From the NCBI RefSeq assembly GCF_001885075.1, contig NZ_MODU01000004.1:2542001-2606000 (forward strand): 64,000 nucleotides of DNA. The letters run 5' to 3'. This stretch comes from Alteromonas sp. V450 (GTDB lineage: Bacteria; Pseudomonadota; Gammaproteobacteria; Enterobacterales; Alteromonadaceae). Below, piece after piece: positions 28,520 through 37,489 of this stretch. Made by a program: the position numbers and the translations under genes. How positions within the stretch are numbered: the first letter of the stretch is position 1; each line of letters starts with the position of its first letter. Under the pieces are notes generated by a model. That model was not told the DNA's origin, searched no databases, and saw only the letters and a list, made by a program, of their open reading frames with translations.

Positions 28520-29098
28520 ATGAAGATCACAAAACTAAGTATGATTACCAGTGCTGTTATTGCTGCAACACTATCTGCTTCAGTAGTAGCAGGCCACCAC
28601 GAAGAGAAGATTTCGATGGGATTTAACGCTATGGATAAAGATGGAAACGGCTATATTGTCGGTTCTGAGTCTTCTGGCGTTATCGACAGTGAACTTCGTG
28701 CAAAAATGGATACTGACGGCGACAGCATGATTAGCCGTGTTGAATTCAACAAGTTTGTTGATGAAAAACCTTCGATGTTTAGCGACGACATTATCACCCA
28801 GGTGAAAACGGAAGGCACTAATGACGCTTTACTATCCGAAAAGGGCAATCCTGAATTATTCTCTGAAACAGACGGTGAAATGATATCAGAGAAGAACAAG
28901 GAGCTTCGCACTGAGATGTCAGCAACTGCCGATAACAAGTTTACTAAAATTGATATAGACAGTGACGGTAAACTTACAGCCGAGGAGTTAAAGGTTGCGC
29001 ATGTTGAAGGGGATTTTGAGATGATGGATGAAGATGGCGATTCTTACGTTACCCGTATGGAATATCGAGCTTACTTTGAAGAAATTGAGTCTGAATAA
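28520..29098 (+). CDS. exported EF-hand calcium-binding protein
   Basis: The 192-residue protein has a Sec signal peptide (MKITKLSMITSAVIAATLSA, cleavage near SVVAG). It has four canonical 12-residue EF-hand loops: DKDGNGYIVGSE (39-50), DTDGDSMISRVE (64-75), DIDSDGKLTAEE (145-156) and DEDGDSYVTRME (170-181). All keep Asp at position 1 and Glu at 12, so all four should bind calcium. It is very acidic and presumably periplasmic, as a calcium buffer or sensor; no enzyme domain is present. I chose the ATG at 28520 with AGAAGGA upstream over a TTG two codons earlier. A strong terminator follows. Confidence 0.88.
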   Translation: MKITKLSMITSAVIAATLSASVVAGHHEEKISMGFNAMDKDGNGYIVGSESSGVIDSELRAKMDTDGDSMISRVEFNKFVDEKPSMFSDDIITQVKTEGTNDALLSEKGNPELFSETDGEMISEKNKELRTEMSATADNKFTKIDIDSDGKLTAEELKVAHVEGDFEMMDEDGDSYVTRMEYRAYFEEIESE

Positions 29099-29131
29099 AC
29101 TCTCCCCCCTCGTTAGGTAAAAATTTTTAGG

Positions 29132-29160
29132 AAGCCTCCTTCGTCGGAGGCTTTTTTGTT
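29132..29160 (+). terminator. intrinsic terminator after EF-hand gene
   Basis: Stem AAGCCTCC/GGAGGCTT (29132-29139 and 29146-29153) with a six-base loop, followed by a T-tract and TGTTTCTTT. It lies 33 bases after the stop codon. Confidence 0.92.
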
Positions 29161-29465
29161 TCTTTGAATCGAGACAATTGTCTTTAGACATCAGATATAT
29201 TGTCACTTTAAGCTATTACTCTCCTTTCGGCGTGTAAGATGAGTCACATAAATTCATCGTCGAATAACGCCATATAAGACTAACATCTTGTCGACAAAAC
29301 CCAATTGCAACAATATTGTTAATAAAGCTTGAATTATTTGTTTTATTCGTTGCGTATTCAGTATTTACAACAGCGGTTGCCATTAGATATTTGGAACACA
29401 AAGTCGAAACAGCCAACTTTATTATTTAATTATAAATCAGATGCATATGTATATGGAGGCAAGAT
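29161..29465. other. gene-free stretch upstream of acyl-CoA synthetase
   Basis: About 305 A+T-rich bases. A perfect 12-base palindrome, AACAATATTGTT, lies at 29309-29320 and could be an operator for the fatty-acid gene downstream. The ribosome-binding site GGAGG lies at 29455-29459. I see no gene. Confidence 0.4.
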
Positions 29466-31205
29466 ATGATGGGATCAAAACTTAAACCAAACTCACTACT
29501 CCCTCTTCAAAAAAGTGAGTTTACTGGCTCTGATGACGCTGAGCTGACGTCGCTCACTATCGGGCAGTATTTCAAAAATGTTGTCGACAATTATGGCGAT
29601 AACCCTGCGATTATTGTAAAACATCAAGACGTTAGCTGGACCTATCAGCAGTATTGGTATGAAGTAGAACGTGTTGCTTGCGGCTTAATTGCAAACGGTG
29701 TAGTACCCGGAGACCGAGTAGGTATATGGTCTCCAAACAATATCGAATGGTCAATCGTACAGATGGCCACTGCGCGGATTGGGGCGATCATGGTATGCCT
29801 GAACCCCGCTTATCGTCCTGATGAATTAGCGTTTGCCATTAATAACGTTGCCGTAAAATACTTAGTCATGGCACAGTCATTCAAGCAGTCAAATTACGTC
29901 GCCATGTTGAAAGAGCTTGCGCCAGAAATAGACAGCCAAGATAAGGAAACACCCAGGCATCCCCTAACGCTTGCTAAGCTGCCTTCACTTAAATATGTAT
30001 ACACTATTGGCGATAAGCCTGTAGAAGGATTACAGGCTTTTTCTGCATTGCAGATAGAACCAACACAAGCGCTTAAATCTCAGTTGGAGGCCGTTGAATC
30101 GAACCTTAGCGCGGATCATAACATCAATATTCAGTTTACCTCTGGCACGACGGGAAACCCGAAAGGCGCAACGTTAACGCACCGAAACATTCTAAATAAC
30201 GGTTTGTTAGTGTCACAAGCAATGAGGTTCACACACGAAGACAAACTTTGTATTCCCGTACCGCTTTACCATTGCTTTGGAATGGTATTAGGAAACTTAG
30301 TTTGCTTAGCATCGGGGGCATGCGCCGTATTCCCCGGGGAGTCATTCGACCCTGAGACAACACTCCGTACAGTAGAAGAAGAAAAGTGTACGGGATTACA
30401 TGGCGTACCCACCATGTTTATTGCCGAGTTGGAACTTCCCAACTTTAAGAGCTTTGATCTATCGACACTAAGAACCGGCGTTATGGCGGGTAGCACCTGT
30501 CCAGAGGAACTCATGCGAAAGGTTCATAGTGAATTTCATATGACAGAAGTCGTCATAGGTTATGGTCAGACAGAGTGTAGCCCTATCAATCATATTACTG
30601 ACATTGACTCGCCATTTGAAAAGCAGGTCAAAACAGTAGGACGCGCTATGCCCCATACAGAGGTGAAGATCATAGATCCCCAAGGTAATACTGTACCTAT
30701 TGGAGAACCTGGCGAAATCTGCGCGAGAGGCTACTGTGTAATGAAAGGTTATTGGGGTGATGAGGTTAAGACGAAAGCCACCATAGACAATGAAGGTTGG
30801 CTCCATTCTGGCGATCTCGGAGAAATGGATGAAGAAGGCTACGTCACAATAGTTGGTAGAATAAAGGACATGATTATTCGCGGCGGCGAGAACATTTATC
30901 CACGAGAAATTGAAGAAGTCTTGTATCAACATGAGGATGTGTCAGACGCCGCTGTCTTTGGTATTCCTGACAACAAATATGGCGAGCAAGTCTGCCTATG
31001 GATTAAGGCAAAGGAAAATCGACATATAGACGAAGACCAGATACGCGACTACCTGAAATCCAAACTAGCCTACTTTAAAGTACCCAAATACATCAGCGTA
31101 GTGAAAGAGTACCCCATGACAGTAACAGGGAAGCTTCAGAAGTTTAAAATGCGCGAATACATGATAGAAACACTGAAGAAGCAAGCCCTACAAACCGAAG
31201 CATAA
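29466..31205 (+). CDS. acyl-CoA synthetase, AMP-binding family
   Basis: The 579-residue enzyme activates a carboxylic acid with ATP to acyl-AMP and then acyl-CoA. The P-loop-like motif FTSGTTGNPKGATLTH lies near 223. Later motifs are YGQTECSP (A5), GWLHSGDLGEMDEEGYV (A7), GRIKDMIIRGGENIYPREIE (A8) and the catalytic Lys in VTGKLQKFKMRE (A10). The closest groups by these motifs are medium- or long-chain fatty-acyl-CoA ligases of the FadD/AcsF type. Substrate length cannot be read from sequence. Two consecutive ATG codons begin the gene; GGAGG is seven bases before the first. It is monocistronic and is followed by the convergent tRNA transcript and its terminator. Confidence 0.9.
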   Translation: MMGSKLKPNSLLPLQKSEFTGSDDAELTSLTIGQYFKNVVDNYGDNPAIIVKHQDVSWTYQQYWYEVERVACGLIANGVVPGDRVGIWSPNNIEWSIVQMATARIGAIMVCLNPAYRPDELAFAINNVAVKYLVMAQSFKQSNYVAMLKELAPEIDSQDKETPRHPLTLAKLPSLKYVYTIGDKPVEGLQAFSALQIEPTQALKSQLEAVESNLSADHNINIQFTSGTTGNPKGATLTHRNILNNGLLVSQAMRFTHEDKLCIPVPLYHCFGMVLGNLVCLASGACAVFPGESFDPETTLRTVEEEKCTGLHGVPTMFIAELELPNFKSFDLSTLRTGVMAGSTCPEELMRKVHSEFHMTEVVIGYGQTECSPINHITDIDSPFEKQVKTVGRAMPHTEVKIIDPQGNTVPIGEPGEICARGYCVMKGYWGDEVKTKATIDNEGWLHSGDLGEMDEEGYVTIVGRIKDMIIRGGENIYPREIEEVLYQHEDVSDAAVFGIPDNKYGEQVCLWIKAKENRHIDEDQIRDYLKSKLAYFKVPKYISVVKEYPMTVTGKLQKFKMREYMIETLKKQALQTEA

Positions 31206-31231
31206 CCCCATTATTTCTGTTTTCCAAACGC

Positions 31232-31260
31232 AAAAAACCCGCCGTAAGGCGGGTTCTTCT
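31232..31260 (-). terminator. terminator of the rRNA/tRNA-like transcript (also usable by the acyl-CoA synthetase gene)
   Basis: Stem AACCCGCC/GGCGGGTT with a GTAA loop (stem centre 31238-31253). On the minus strand it is followed by six T residues; on the plus strand by TTCTTCTT. It stands just beyond the 5S-like remnant, as is usual at the end of rRNA operons. Confidence 0.85.
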
Positions 31261-31266
31261 TAATGG

Positions 31267-31372
31267 GACCTGGCAGTGTCATACTCTCACATGAGGAAGC
31301 CCCACACTATCCCTGCGCCGGTCACCGGTCGGCGAAAATAAGTTTCCACTCTAGCCTTTGACTACCGCCAAC
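31267..31372 (-). pseudogene. decayed 5S rRNA gene
   Basis: On the minus strand the last 45 or so bases (31269-31313) read like the 3' part of a gammaproteobacterial 5S rRNA: GATAGTGTGGGGCTTCC followed by CATGTGAGAGTATGACA and CTGCCAGG. The 5' part has diverged. A weak helix I partner (TTGGCGG near 31365-31371) can still be drawn, but the middle no longer matches the conserved 5S core, and the total is about 105 bases instead of about 118. I read it as a 5S relic, probably not incorporated into ribosomes. Confidence 0.65.
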
Positions 31373-31457
31373 TTTAGCGAGTAGAAAAACCGTCAGGAAG
31401 GTCCCCTTCCGGTTAAGCGGCTTTTTCACGACCACTTGCGAAGCAAGTGCAGGTGAA

Positions 31458-31534
<77 letters not shown>

Positions 31535-31580
31535 TCAGTTTACTGTACTTAAACGTTGTTCAAGCTCAGATTCAAGTAGA

Positions 31581-31625
31581 TGGTGGAGCTAAGCAGGATC
31601 GAACTGCTGACTTACATCGTTTATT
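31581..31625 (-). pseudogene. 3' fragment of a tRNA-Ala gene
   Basis: The minus strand reads a T-arm AGCAG-TTCGATC-CTGCT followed by TAGCTCCACCA, which matches the 3' end of tRNA-Ala(UGC), including an encoded CCA. The 5' half is absent: upstream there is a short ACATCG/CGATGT hairpin, and no GGGGCTA-type acceptor strand at tRNA distance. I read it as a truncated relic. A highly aberrant tRNA is less likely. Confidence 0.65.
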
Positions 31626-31730
31626 TTCGATGTCAACCATGTTTTTAAACTTTTTATTTGATTTAAAACTTGGTTTCGCACTTGTTACTAAGTTGGCTTT
31701 GTTTCTCTCGAAGCCCCCTCAGAACGTGGA

Positions 31731-31762
31731 GCGCATTATAGATACCTCTTGTGAAAGATCAA
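31731..31762 (-). promoter_or_regulatory. ribosomal-type (rrn P1-like) promoter
   Basis: On the minus strand, TTGATC (31757-31762) and TATAAT (31735-31740) are 16 bases apart and are followed directly by the discriminator GCGC (31731-31734). This combination is typical of stringently controlled rRNA promoters. An A-rich tract lies just upstream (31763-31790), as in UP elements. It points at the tRNA-Ala relic, tRNA-Ile and 5S relic. Confidence 0.75.
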
Positions 31763-31946
31763 CACTTAAATTGGTTTTTTTTGCTTTTTAAGCCACTTTT
31801 GGTGTTAACCGCTCATTTCTACATCATTTCAAGCTACTCAATCCATCTTTAGACTAGTTTTTTCACATTTTATTGTTCAATTTGTTACAAATGAGTAAAC
31901 TATGAGCAGCCTCCAACACCATAATAAACAATAGAAAGGTAGGTAT
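31763..31946. other. spacer between rRNA-type promoter and RRM gene
   Basis: A short divergent spacer with A+T-rich DNA. It holds the upstream part of the leftward rRNA-type promoter and presumably the promoter for the rightward RRM gene. AGAAAGGTAGG lies just before the ATG at 31947. Confidence 0.35.
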
Positions 31947-32411
31947 ATGAAAGTAGGCTTTATTCAATGCGCTGTTATTAGCGCTATTTTTGCAATTGCA
32001 GGTTACTTGTTATTTTCTTATGCTAGTTTAAACGTCCATGTCCCACTGACCGTCTCAGCTGCTCTGCTGATAAGCGGTATCGTTACTCCTATGCTAGCGT
32101 CTCTTATTCAAAGTCCATCTTCCTCAGATGCCAGAGCACATTCTAATGACGGATCAGTAGAAACGTTATATGTGGGTAATTTGCCTTACAGAGCAAACGA
32201 GAACGCAGTAAAGGAATACTTCAGTAGCTTTATTGAAGTACAGTCGGTTCGCTTAATGAAGGATCGTAAAACGGGAAAAAGAAAAGGATACGGTTTTATC
32301 GAAGTTGTAACTAACGATTTAAACAGTGTTATCGACAAAACTAACGATTCAATCTTCCAAGAACGTACACTAAAAGTTCGTCCTGCAAAGGACAAAGTCG
32401 AACACGCATGA
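31947..32411 (+). CDS. membrane-anchored RNA-binding protein with one RRM domain
   Basis: The 154-residue protein has two hydrophobic helices at the N-terminus (about 5-25 and 33-57), a short Ser-rich linker, and one RNA recognition motif (about 72-148). RNP2 is LYVGNL and RNP1 is RKGYGFIEV; the aromatic residues used for RNA stacking are present. RRM proteins in bacteria are usually small and soluble, so tethering to the membrane is unusual. A role in localising or regulating RNA at the membrane is possible but not shown. A good terminator follows at 32438. Confidence 0.85.
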   Translation: MKVGFIQCAVISAIFAIAGYLLFSYASLNVHVPLTVSAALLISGIVTPMLASLIQSPSSSDARAHSNDGSVETLYVGNLPYRANENAVKEYFSSFIEVQSVRLMKDRKTGKRKGYGFIEVVTNDLNSVIDKTNDSIFQERTLKVRPAKDKVEHA

Positions 32412-32437
32412 TTTTGTGACCGGGGTTTATAGGCTAT

Positions 32438-32474
32438 AAAAAAGCCCGGTTAGCTATCGCTACCGGGCTTTTAT
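32438..32474 (+). terminator. bidirectional intrinsic terminator between RRM and DUF5610-like genes
   Basis: The stem AAAAGCCCGGTTAGC / GCTACCGGGCTTTT has one bulged T and a TATC loop. A-runs and T-runs flank it on both strands, so it can serve both convergent genes. Confidence 0.88.
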
Positions 32475-32490
32475 ATTAATCGATAGTTAG

Positions 32491-33804
32491 TTACTCACTT
32501 TTCACATCAGGTTGAGGAAGTCCATTAAGTAACGTTTGATTAAAAGCGTGAAACCTATTTATAGCAGATACAAGATCTGGCACCTGTACATCTTTCATCT
32601 CACTGATCAAACCACCTATTAGCGTATTGTAATCTTCGTTACTAGATAGTTTACTCTCAGCATTAGCAAAGGTATCCATCATCTTTTCAAGATATTGCGC
32701 AACAGGGCTGACTACATTTCCATACTGAGCATTATCACTTTTGTCTTCGTTATAATGCTGAATGTTCTCATATGTCTTTAGCACTTCGGTCTGCGTTGTT
32801 CTGTTTAACTGTAACGCGTAGCCAACCAGCTCTTTGTCGTCAAAGCCTAAACTTAATGCTTCTTCAAACGCTTTGTCGATATCACCGTTATAGAAAGTGT
32901 CAGCGAGATCCTGTACTTGACCAACCAAATCAGCTATCGACTCTAACTCATCCTCATCAAGTTCGCCTTTTAAAGAAAAACTAATACCGCTTCGCTCGTA
33001 GAACTGAAGTGAAGTTTGTTGTTGGTATGACGCTGAAAAATTGTTTTCACCTTGCTCATTACTACCGCCTGATTGCTCCTGAGATGCCTGAGTCTGGAAG
33101 TTAAGTTGTTGCGACGCTTGGAACGATCTAAAACTCTCAAAACTAAAGGTCACCTCATCACCATCTTTGGTTCGGATCAGTAAACTACCGCTTCTCTCAT
33201 CCGATGCAGCAACAGCATTTAATGATGAAAGTGTGACTCCATTAGGTTGCTGGCGACCAAATATATCGGTTTCTAGATCATTTATTCCCGTATCAATGAG
33301 ATCGCGGCTTTTTACCATTCCTTGTTCAATCTCTTCATTCATGAAACCTGCAAGATCTTTTTCAGCCATTGCAAAACCGCGACTTACACCTTCTCTCGCT
33401 TGGCTAAATAAACCATTTAGCTTTTCTTCGCTGGCACCACCGTTTGCAGCCCCTCTAATAACGCCACCTACGAATTTAAGTACGTTTCTGGCGACTTTTT
33501 CAAAGTCGAACAAGCTGCTTGACTTCTTTTCAATATCTTTATCTTTCGTTTCTTGCGGCTTTTGGCCACCTATTTCTAGTGCTTGGTTAAGACTACTACT
33601 TACCACACGTACGCCGATGCTAGTTTGGCTGCTTGAAACAGATACTGATGCCGCTTGTTGTTTGGAAAACTCAGCAGCTTGCTGCAATCCATCTTGCTGC
33701 AATTGCTTTTTCAATGCTTCATTCGGGTGGACAGATGCCTTTTGATCTGCTTTTTGATCAACCTTTTGATCGCCCATGAAAGCCTTAATTTGACCCACGT
33801 TCAT
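32491..33804 (-). CDS. hypothetical protein, DUF5610-like
   Basis: This 437-residue protein has no signal peptide or membrane segment. The N-terminus contains a short Asp-Gln-Lys repeat (DQKVDQKADQK, about 12-22) and is low in complexity to about 90. A conserved-looking segment from about 105 to 190 (EKLNGLFSQAREGVSRGFAMAEKDL) resembles the DUF5610 family of marine gammaproteobacteria, as far as I can recall. The rest is rich in Gln, Ser and acidic residues. No catalytic motif is visible. It is monocistronic and convergent with the RRM gene. The family assignment is tentative and the function unknown. Confidence 0.7.
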   Translation of the reverse strand: MNVGQIKAFMGDQKVDQKADQKASVHPNEALKKQLQQDGLQQAAEFSKQQAASVSVSSSQTSIGVRVVSSSLNQALEIGGQKPQETKDKDIEKKSSSLFDFEKVARNVLKFVGGVIRGAANGGASEEKLNGLFSQAREGVSRGFAMAEKDLAGFMNEEIEQGMVKSRDLIDTGINDLETDIFGRQQPNGVTLSSLNAVAASDERSGSLLIRTKDGDEVTFSFESFRSFQASQQLNFQTQASQEQSGGSNEQGENNFSASYQQQTSLQFYERSGISFSLKGELDEDELESIADLVGQVQDLADTFYNGDIDKAFEEALSLGFDDKELVGYALQLNRTTQTEVLKTYENIQHYNEDKSDNAQYGNVVSPVAQYLEKMMDTFANAESKLSSNEDYNTLIGGLISEMKDVQVPDLVSAINRFHAFNQTLLNGLPQPDVKSE

Positions 33805-33996
33805 AATTTGATCCTCACTATCCTCTTTCTTATTATCGGCAAAGAATCAGTATTGTTTAATTTTAATACAGCTTTTTTACTATAAATTCTTTAATAATGC
33901 TTCCATAGTGATAGTAGTGCATAAGTAGCTAGCGCTTGTTGCAGTTATTTTTTAAGGGGCTACAATTCGCGACCTTATTCTACGATGGAGATTTTT

Positions 33997-35094
33997 ATGA
34001 CCGCGACCGAACAACAACGCTATCAAGCCCAGTTGGACGAAAAAGTAGAACGCCTTACTGCGTTACTTTCTCCGTTCAATGCGCCTAGCTTGTCCGTATT
34101 TCCATCGCAACCAACGCACTACCGTATGCGCGCAGAATTTAGAGTATGGCATGAGGGCGATGATTTATTTCACATCATGTTCAACCAGGAAACGAAAGAA
34201 AAGTATCGCGTAGATAGATTCCCTCCTGCTTGTAAAACAATAAACGATGCTATGGCTTTACTGCTTGGAGAAGTAAGACCAAATGAGCCGCTTAGAAAGA
34301 AGCTTTTTCAAATCGATTACCTTTCTGCACTATCTGGCGAACTTGTCATCAGCCTTTTATACCATCGTCAACTAGATGAAAAGTGGCAAGAGGCCGCACA
34401 AGAATTAAAGACAAAACTCGAGACTCACTTTCCAAAAGTAAACATCATCGGCCGAGCGAGAAAACAAAAGCTTATTATCGACAACGATTTTGTAATTGAG
34501 CGCTTACCCGTTAATGGCAAAGAGTTCATATTTAAGCATATAGAAAATAGCTTCACTCAGCCCAATGCCGAAGTGAACTGTAGCATGATTGAATGGGCAC
34601 TAGATTGCGTAAAGCCGCTCTCTGGCGATTTACTGGAGATGTATTGCGGTGCAGGTAACTTCTCTTTGCCGCTAGCGCTTCACTTCGATAATGTAGTGGG
34701 TACCGAAATAGCGAAGCCTTCCGTGCAAGCTGCGCAGTTTAATATCGAGCAGAATAAACTTAACAACGTAAAAATCGTTAGATTGGCTGCTGAGGAATTT
34801 ACTCAAGCTATGAAGGGTGAGCGCACGTTTAGTCGCTTAGAAGGCATTGATCTAAGTGCATATAATTTCACGACTGTATTGGTAGACCCACCAAGAGCTG
34901 GGTTGGATGAAGACTCGCTAAGAATGATTCAGGATTACGATAATATCGTGTATATCTCGTGTAATCCTGAAACCTTAGCTCAAAACCTTGAGCTTTTAAG
35001 TGAAACTCACAACGTTGCTCAATCGGCGCTATTCGATCAATTCCCGTTTACTCATCACATTGAAGCAGGTGTACTACTTACACGTAAAGCCTAG
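33997..35094 (+). CDS. trmA: tRNA (uracil-5-)-methyltransferase
   Basis: The 365-residue enzyme makes ribothymidine at position 54 of tRNAs using S-adenosylmethionine. It aligns along its whole length with E. coli TrmA (366 residues): [57 protein letters not shown] (SAM site), [18 protein letters not shown] and the nucleophilic Cys near 325 in [10 protein letters not shown] start at the ATG at 33997 because GGAG lies six bases before it; the in-frame ATG at 33985 has no ribosome-binding site and would include that GGAG. It is convergent with fabR, and the same gene pair is neighbouring in E. coli. Confidence 0.96.
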   Translation: MTATEQQRYQAQLDEKVERLTALLSPFNAPSLSVFPSQPTHYRMRAEFRVWHEGDDLFHIMFNQETKEKYRVDRFPPACKTINDAMALLLGEVRPNEPLRKKLFQIDYLSALSGELVISLLYHRQLDEKWQEAAQELKTKLETHFPKVNIIGRARKQKLIIDNDFVIERLPVNGKEFIFKHIENSFTQPNAEVNCSMIEWALDCVKPLSGDLLEMYCGAGNFSLPLALHFDNVVGTEIAKPSVQAAQFNIEQNKLNNVKIVRLAAEEFTQAMKGERTFSRLEGIDLSAYNFTTVLVDPPRAGLDEDSLRMIQDYDNIVYISCNPETLAQNLELLSETHNVAQSALFDQFPFTHHIEAGVLLTRKA

Positions 35095-35112
35095 TTTTGG
35101 TATAAGTTAACC

Positions 35113-35136
35113 AGGCCTTTGGAGACACAAAGGCCT
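35113..35136. terminator. hairpin between convergent trmA and fabR
   Basis: Perfect 9-bp stem AGGCCTTTG/CAAAGGCCT with a six-base loop, 18 bases after the trmA stop. It lacks a following T-tract, so its strength as a terminator is doubtful. Confidence 0.45.
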
Positions 35137-35214
35137 ATGGGGCTGCATAATATAGGGCGAGTATTTAATCGCGCGCGCAATTTGCGCCTCAAGTCTTTAA
35201 AGCCGACGATTCTA

Positions 35215-35817
35215 TTAAGAGATTTTTTGCGTTGCGCCTAATTGAACAAAGCGGAGTTGCGCTTTTACTTTCTCCCCAATTTCTCGGCGAAGTTTATCGT
35301 CTGCTTCAAGCGCCTCAGCTCCAGCACTAAATACGAGTCTTACCATGGCATCAGCTTGAAGCTGCGCGCACGTGTATTCCACACTCTGCTGCTCAATAAT
35401 GTAGTCGGTCAACTCGTCGATAAAATGTTGAATTTCTCTAAATACCGCCAGTCGATAAGCCGACGACGTACCAGTGTGCTCGCGGAGCAAAAGGCGAAAT
35501 ACGTTTGTGTTAGCCGCGATGAACTCCATAAAGGTTTCAACAGAAGTATGGATTACGCCCCCCCCAGAGGCGATGCGTCGCCTTGCTTGGCGCATTAGCT
35601 GACGCAACGCTAAACCAGCTTCATCCACCAGCGTTAAACCCAATTCGTCCATATCTTTGAAGTGCCTATAGAAAGATGTTGGTGCAATACCAGCCTCTCG
35701 AGCAACCTCGCGTAAGCTAATTGCCGATAAACTGCGGTTTTCGTCTAACAATGAAAACGCAGCATGAATAATATTTTGACGGGTTTTTAATTTCTGTTCT
35801 TGTCGACTCACATTCAC
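35215..35817 (-). CDS. fabR: TetR-family repressor of unsaturated fatty acid synthesis
   Basis: The 200-residue TetR-type regulator has a helix-turn-helix in [22 protein letters not shown] (about 38-58, in pieces [11 protein letters not shown] and SFYRHF). The whole sequence resembles E. coli Fab[44 protein letters not shown] and [12 protein letters not shown]. FabR represses fabA/fabB in response to the balance of saturated and unsaturated acyl chains. Here it is divergent from a fatty-acid desaturase gene, and the spacer between them has a TTACA-CA-TGTAA repeat. That suggests it controls the desaturase, as DesT does in Pseudomonas. Confidence 0.92.
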   Translation of the reverse strand: MNVSRQEQKLKTRQNIIHAAFSLLDENRSLSAISLREVAREAGIAPTSFYRHFKDMDELGLTLVDEAGLALRQLMRQARRRIASGGGVIHTSVETFMEFIAANTNVFRLLLREHTGTSSAYRLAVFREIQHFIDELTDYIIEQQSVEYTCAQLQADAMVRLVFSAGAEALEADDKLRREIGEKVKAQLRFVQLGATQKIS

Positions 35818-36047
35818 ACCATAGGTTGATTGGCTCTTAACAGCCTGACGATTTCTAGCCCAAAGAGTTTAAGCTCTTACGTCATATTTATAGCCATCAA
35901 CGCAATCGAACTTCCTACATCAAAGACTAGCATACATAGTTTATCGCAACACACATCAGTGGGGAAAGAGAAACAGAATCATCTCTTTTATAAACAAATA
36001 GTAAGCAGAAAAAGCCACAATTAACGAGCGCTTTAACGTAACTCTTC

Positions 36048-36071
36048 TATAATTAAACTTTACACATGTAA
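36048..36071 (+). promoter_or_regulatory. candidate promoter and FabR-type operator before the desaturase gene
   Basis: TATAAT at 36048-36053 is followed seven bases later by the inverted repeat TTACA-CA-TGTAA (36060-36071). A repeat just downstream of the -10 box is a good place for a repressor. The core resembles the TACA/TGTA symmetry of FabR/DesT sites. No convincing -35 box was found at 16-18 bases. The rest of the 335-base spacer (35818-36152) shows nothing else. Confidence 0.45.
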
Positions 36072-36152
36072 GCAGAACTATTCGGGGTTTTGCTTGCCTG
36101 AAGCCTCGTAAAACGATAAATTAGCGAACAGTTGTAAGCCAAGTTGTATAAA

Positions 36153-37280
36153 ATGAAAAAACCTCCTCTTATCCTTACTAATGTGCTGGTATTTATTATA
36201 TCTGGTGCAGTTGCGTTTATTGGTGTGCCGCTCTGGGTGGCATATCAAGGCATCGATTGGGCAGAAATCGGTGCAGCTATATTCTTATTTTACTTTACCG
36301 GTATGTCCATCACTGCCGGCTATCACCGCCTATGGTCTCATAAGACTTACGACGCCAATGTAGTTGTCCGCGTTGTACTTGCTATCGGTGGTGCGATGGC
36401 GCTACAAAATAGTATATTGCACTGGTCGTCAGATCATCGCATTCATCATCGTCATGTTGATGACAACGACAAAGACCCCTACTCTGCCAAGAAGGGGCTT
36501 TGGTTTGCGCATATCGGTTGGATGTTGCGTGAGTATCAAGCCAAGCGTTACGATGACTATAGCAATTGCAAAGATCTTCAAAAAGACAAAGTAGTAATGT
36601 GGCAGCACAATTATTATTTGCCCATCGTGCTGGCCGCTAACTTTGGTATCACGGGTCTGCTGGGCTATTTAAATGGTGACGTTGTAGGCATGATCTTGGT
36701 AGCCGGTGTTCTTCGCCTGGTGCTAGTGCATCACGTAACCTTCTTCATCAATTCTCTTGCTCATTTTTGGGGTAGTCAGCCATACACCGACAAGAACACA
36801 GCACGTGATAACGGTATCCTTGCTTTCTTCACCTTTGGCGAGGGCTACCACAATTACCATCACATTTTCGAGTACGACTATCGCAATGGTATTCGCTGGT
36901 ATCAGTTTGACCCTACAAAATGGCTTATTAAAAGCCTATCATTGGTGGGACTCACTACTAATCTTCGTAAGGTACCAGAAGAGCGCATCGAAAAAGCATT
37001 AGCGGCAATGCAGCTTCAAAGAGCAAGTGAAAAAGTATCGCTACTGCCTAATGCTGAAGAGATGATGCACACCATTCAAGAAGAATACGACTTGTTAATG
37101 CAGCGCATGAGTGAATACTACGCCACGAAAAAACGTGTTATGCGCGTTAAACAACGCACCCTAAAACGCAGTATCGAAGGGCTTGAGCTTGCATATAAGT
37201 ACAAAGAGTTGAAACACGCCTTTGCGGTACAGAAAGAGAAATGGACACAGCTACAGAGTTTGTCTTTCCAAATGGCGTAA
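36153..37280 (+). CDS. fatty acid desaturase (delta-9 acyl-CoA/acyl-lipid type)
   Basis: The 375-residue membrane enzyme has two pairs of hydrophobic segments and the three histidine boxes of membrane di-iron desaturases: HRLWSH (HxxxxH), HRIHHRH (HxxHH) and EGYHNYHH (HxxHH). These match stearoyl-CoA/acyl-lipid delta-9 desaturases, which insert a cis double bond into a saturated chain using oxygen. A C-terminal tail of about 90 residues is rich in Lys, Arg and Glu (KRVMRVKQRTLKRS) and may be cytoplasmic. I start at the ATG at 36153; a TTG three codons earlier also exists. It is divergent from fabR. It provides an aerobic route to unsaturated membrane lipids, useful in the cold. A strong terminator follows. 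Confidence 0.92.
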   Translation: MKKPPLILTNVLVFIISGAVAFIGVPLWVAYQGIDWAEIGAAIFLFYFTGMSITAGYHRLWSHKTYDANVVVRVVLAIGGAMALQNSILHWSSDHRIHHRHVDDNDKDPYSAKKGLWFAHIGWMLREYQAKRYDDYSNCKDLQKDKVVMWQHNYYLPIVLAANFGITGLLGYLNGDVVGMILVAGVLRLVLVHHVTFFINSLAHFWGSQPYTDKNTARDNGILAFFTFGEGYHNYHHIFEYDYRNGIRWYQFDPTKWLIKSLSLVGLTTNLRKVPEERIEKALAAMQLQRASEKVSLLPNAEEMMHTIQEEYDLLMQRMSEYYATKKRVMRVKQRTLKRSIEGLELAYKYKELKHAFAVQKEKWTQLQSLSFQMA

Positions 37281-37312
37281 AGTAACGCAATCTCTTATAC
37301 GTTTTAACGCTA

Positions 37313-37350
37313 AAAACCACATAAGTACCTGCTTATGTGGTTTTTTTTAT
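37313..37350 (+). terminator. intrinsic terminator after desaturase gene
   Basis: The perfect 11-bp stem AACCACATAAG/CTTATGTGGTT (37315-37325 and 37332-37342) has a six-base loop and an eight-T tract. It begins 33 bases after the stop. Confidence 0.93.
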
Positions 37351-37489
37351 TCTATAGTTGGAATTGTAAGGTAGGTAATACCATATATCGTATAGGGTAG
37401 TTATACTAAAACCAGCATCAATTATTTTGTATGAAGGTCAACTTTTTACGTGACGTCGAAATACAAAAGTAACAACATGGGAAAGTAAG

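Noticed and set aside
31581-31640. Functional tRNA-Ala or unusual tRNA
   Set aside because: T-arm and acceptor 3' strand are present, but no 5' acceptor strand, D-arm or normal anticodon loop can be found at tRNA distance.
33700-33780. Tandem DNA repeat in the DUF5610-like gene
   Set aside because: The DQK repeat covers only about three short units (residues 12-22) and is more likely low-complexity protein sequence than a DNA repeat of interest.
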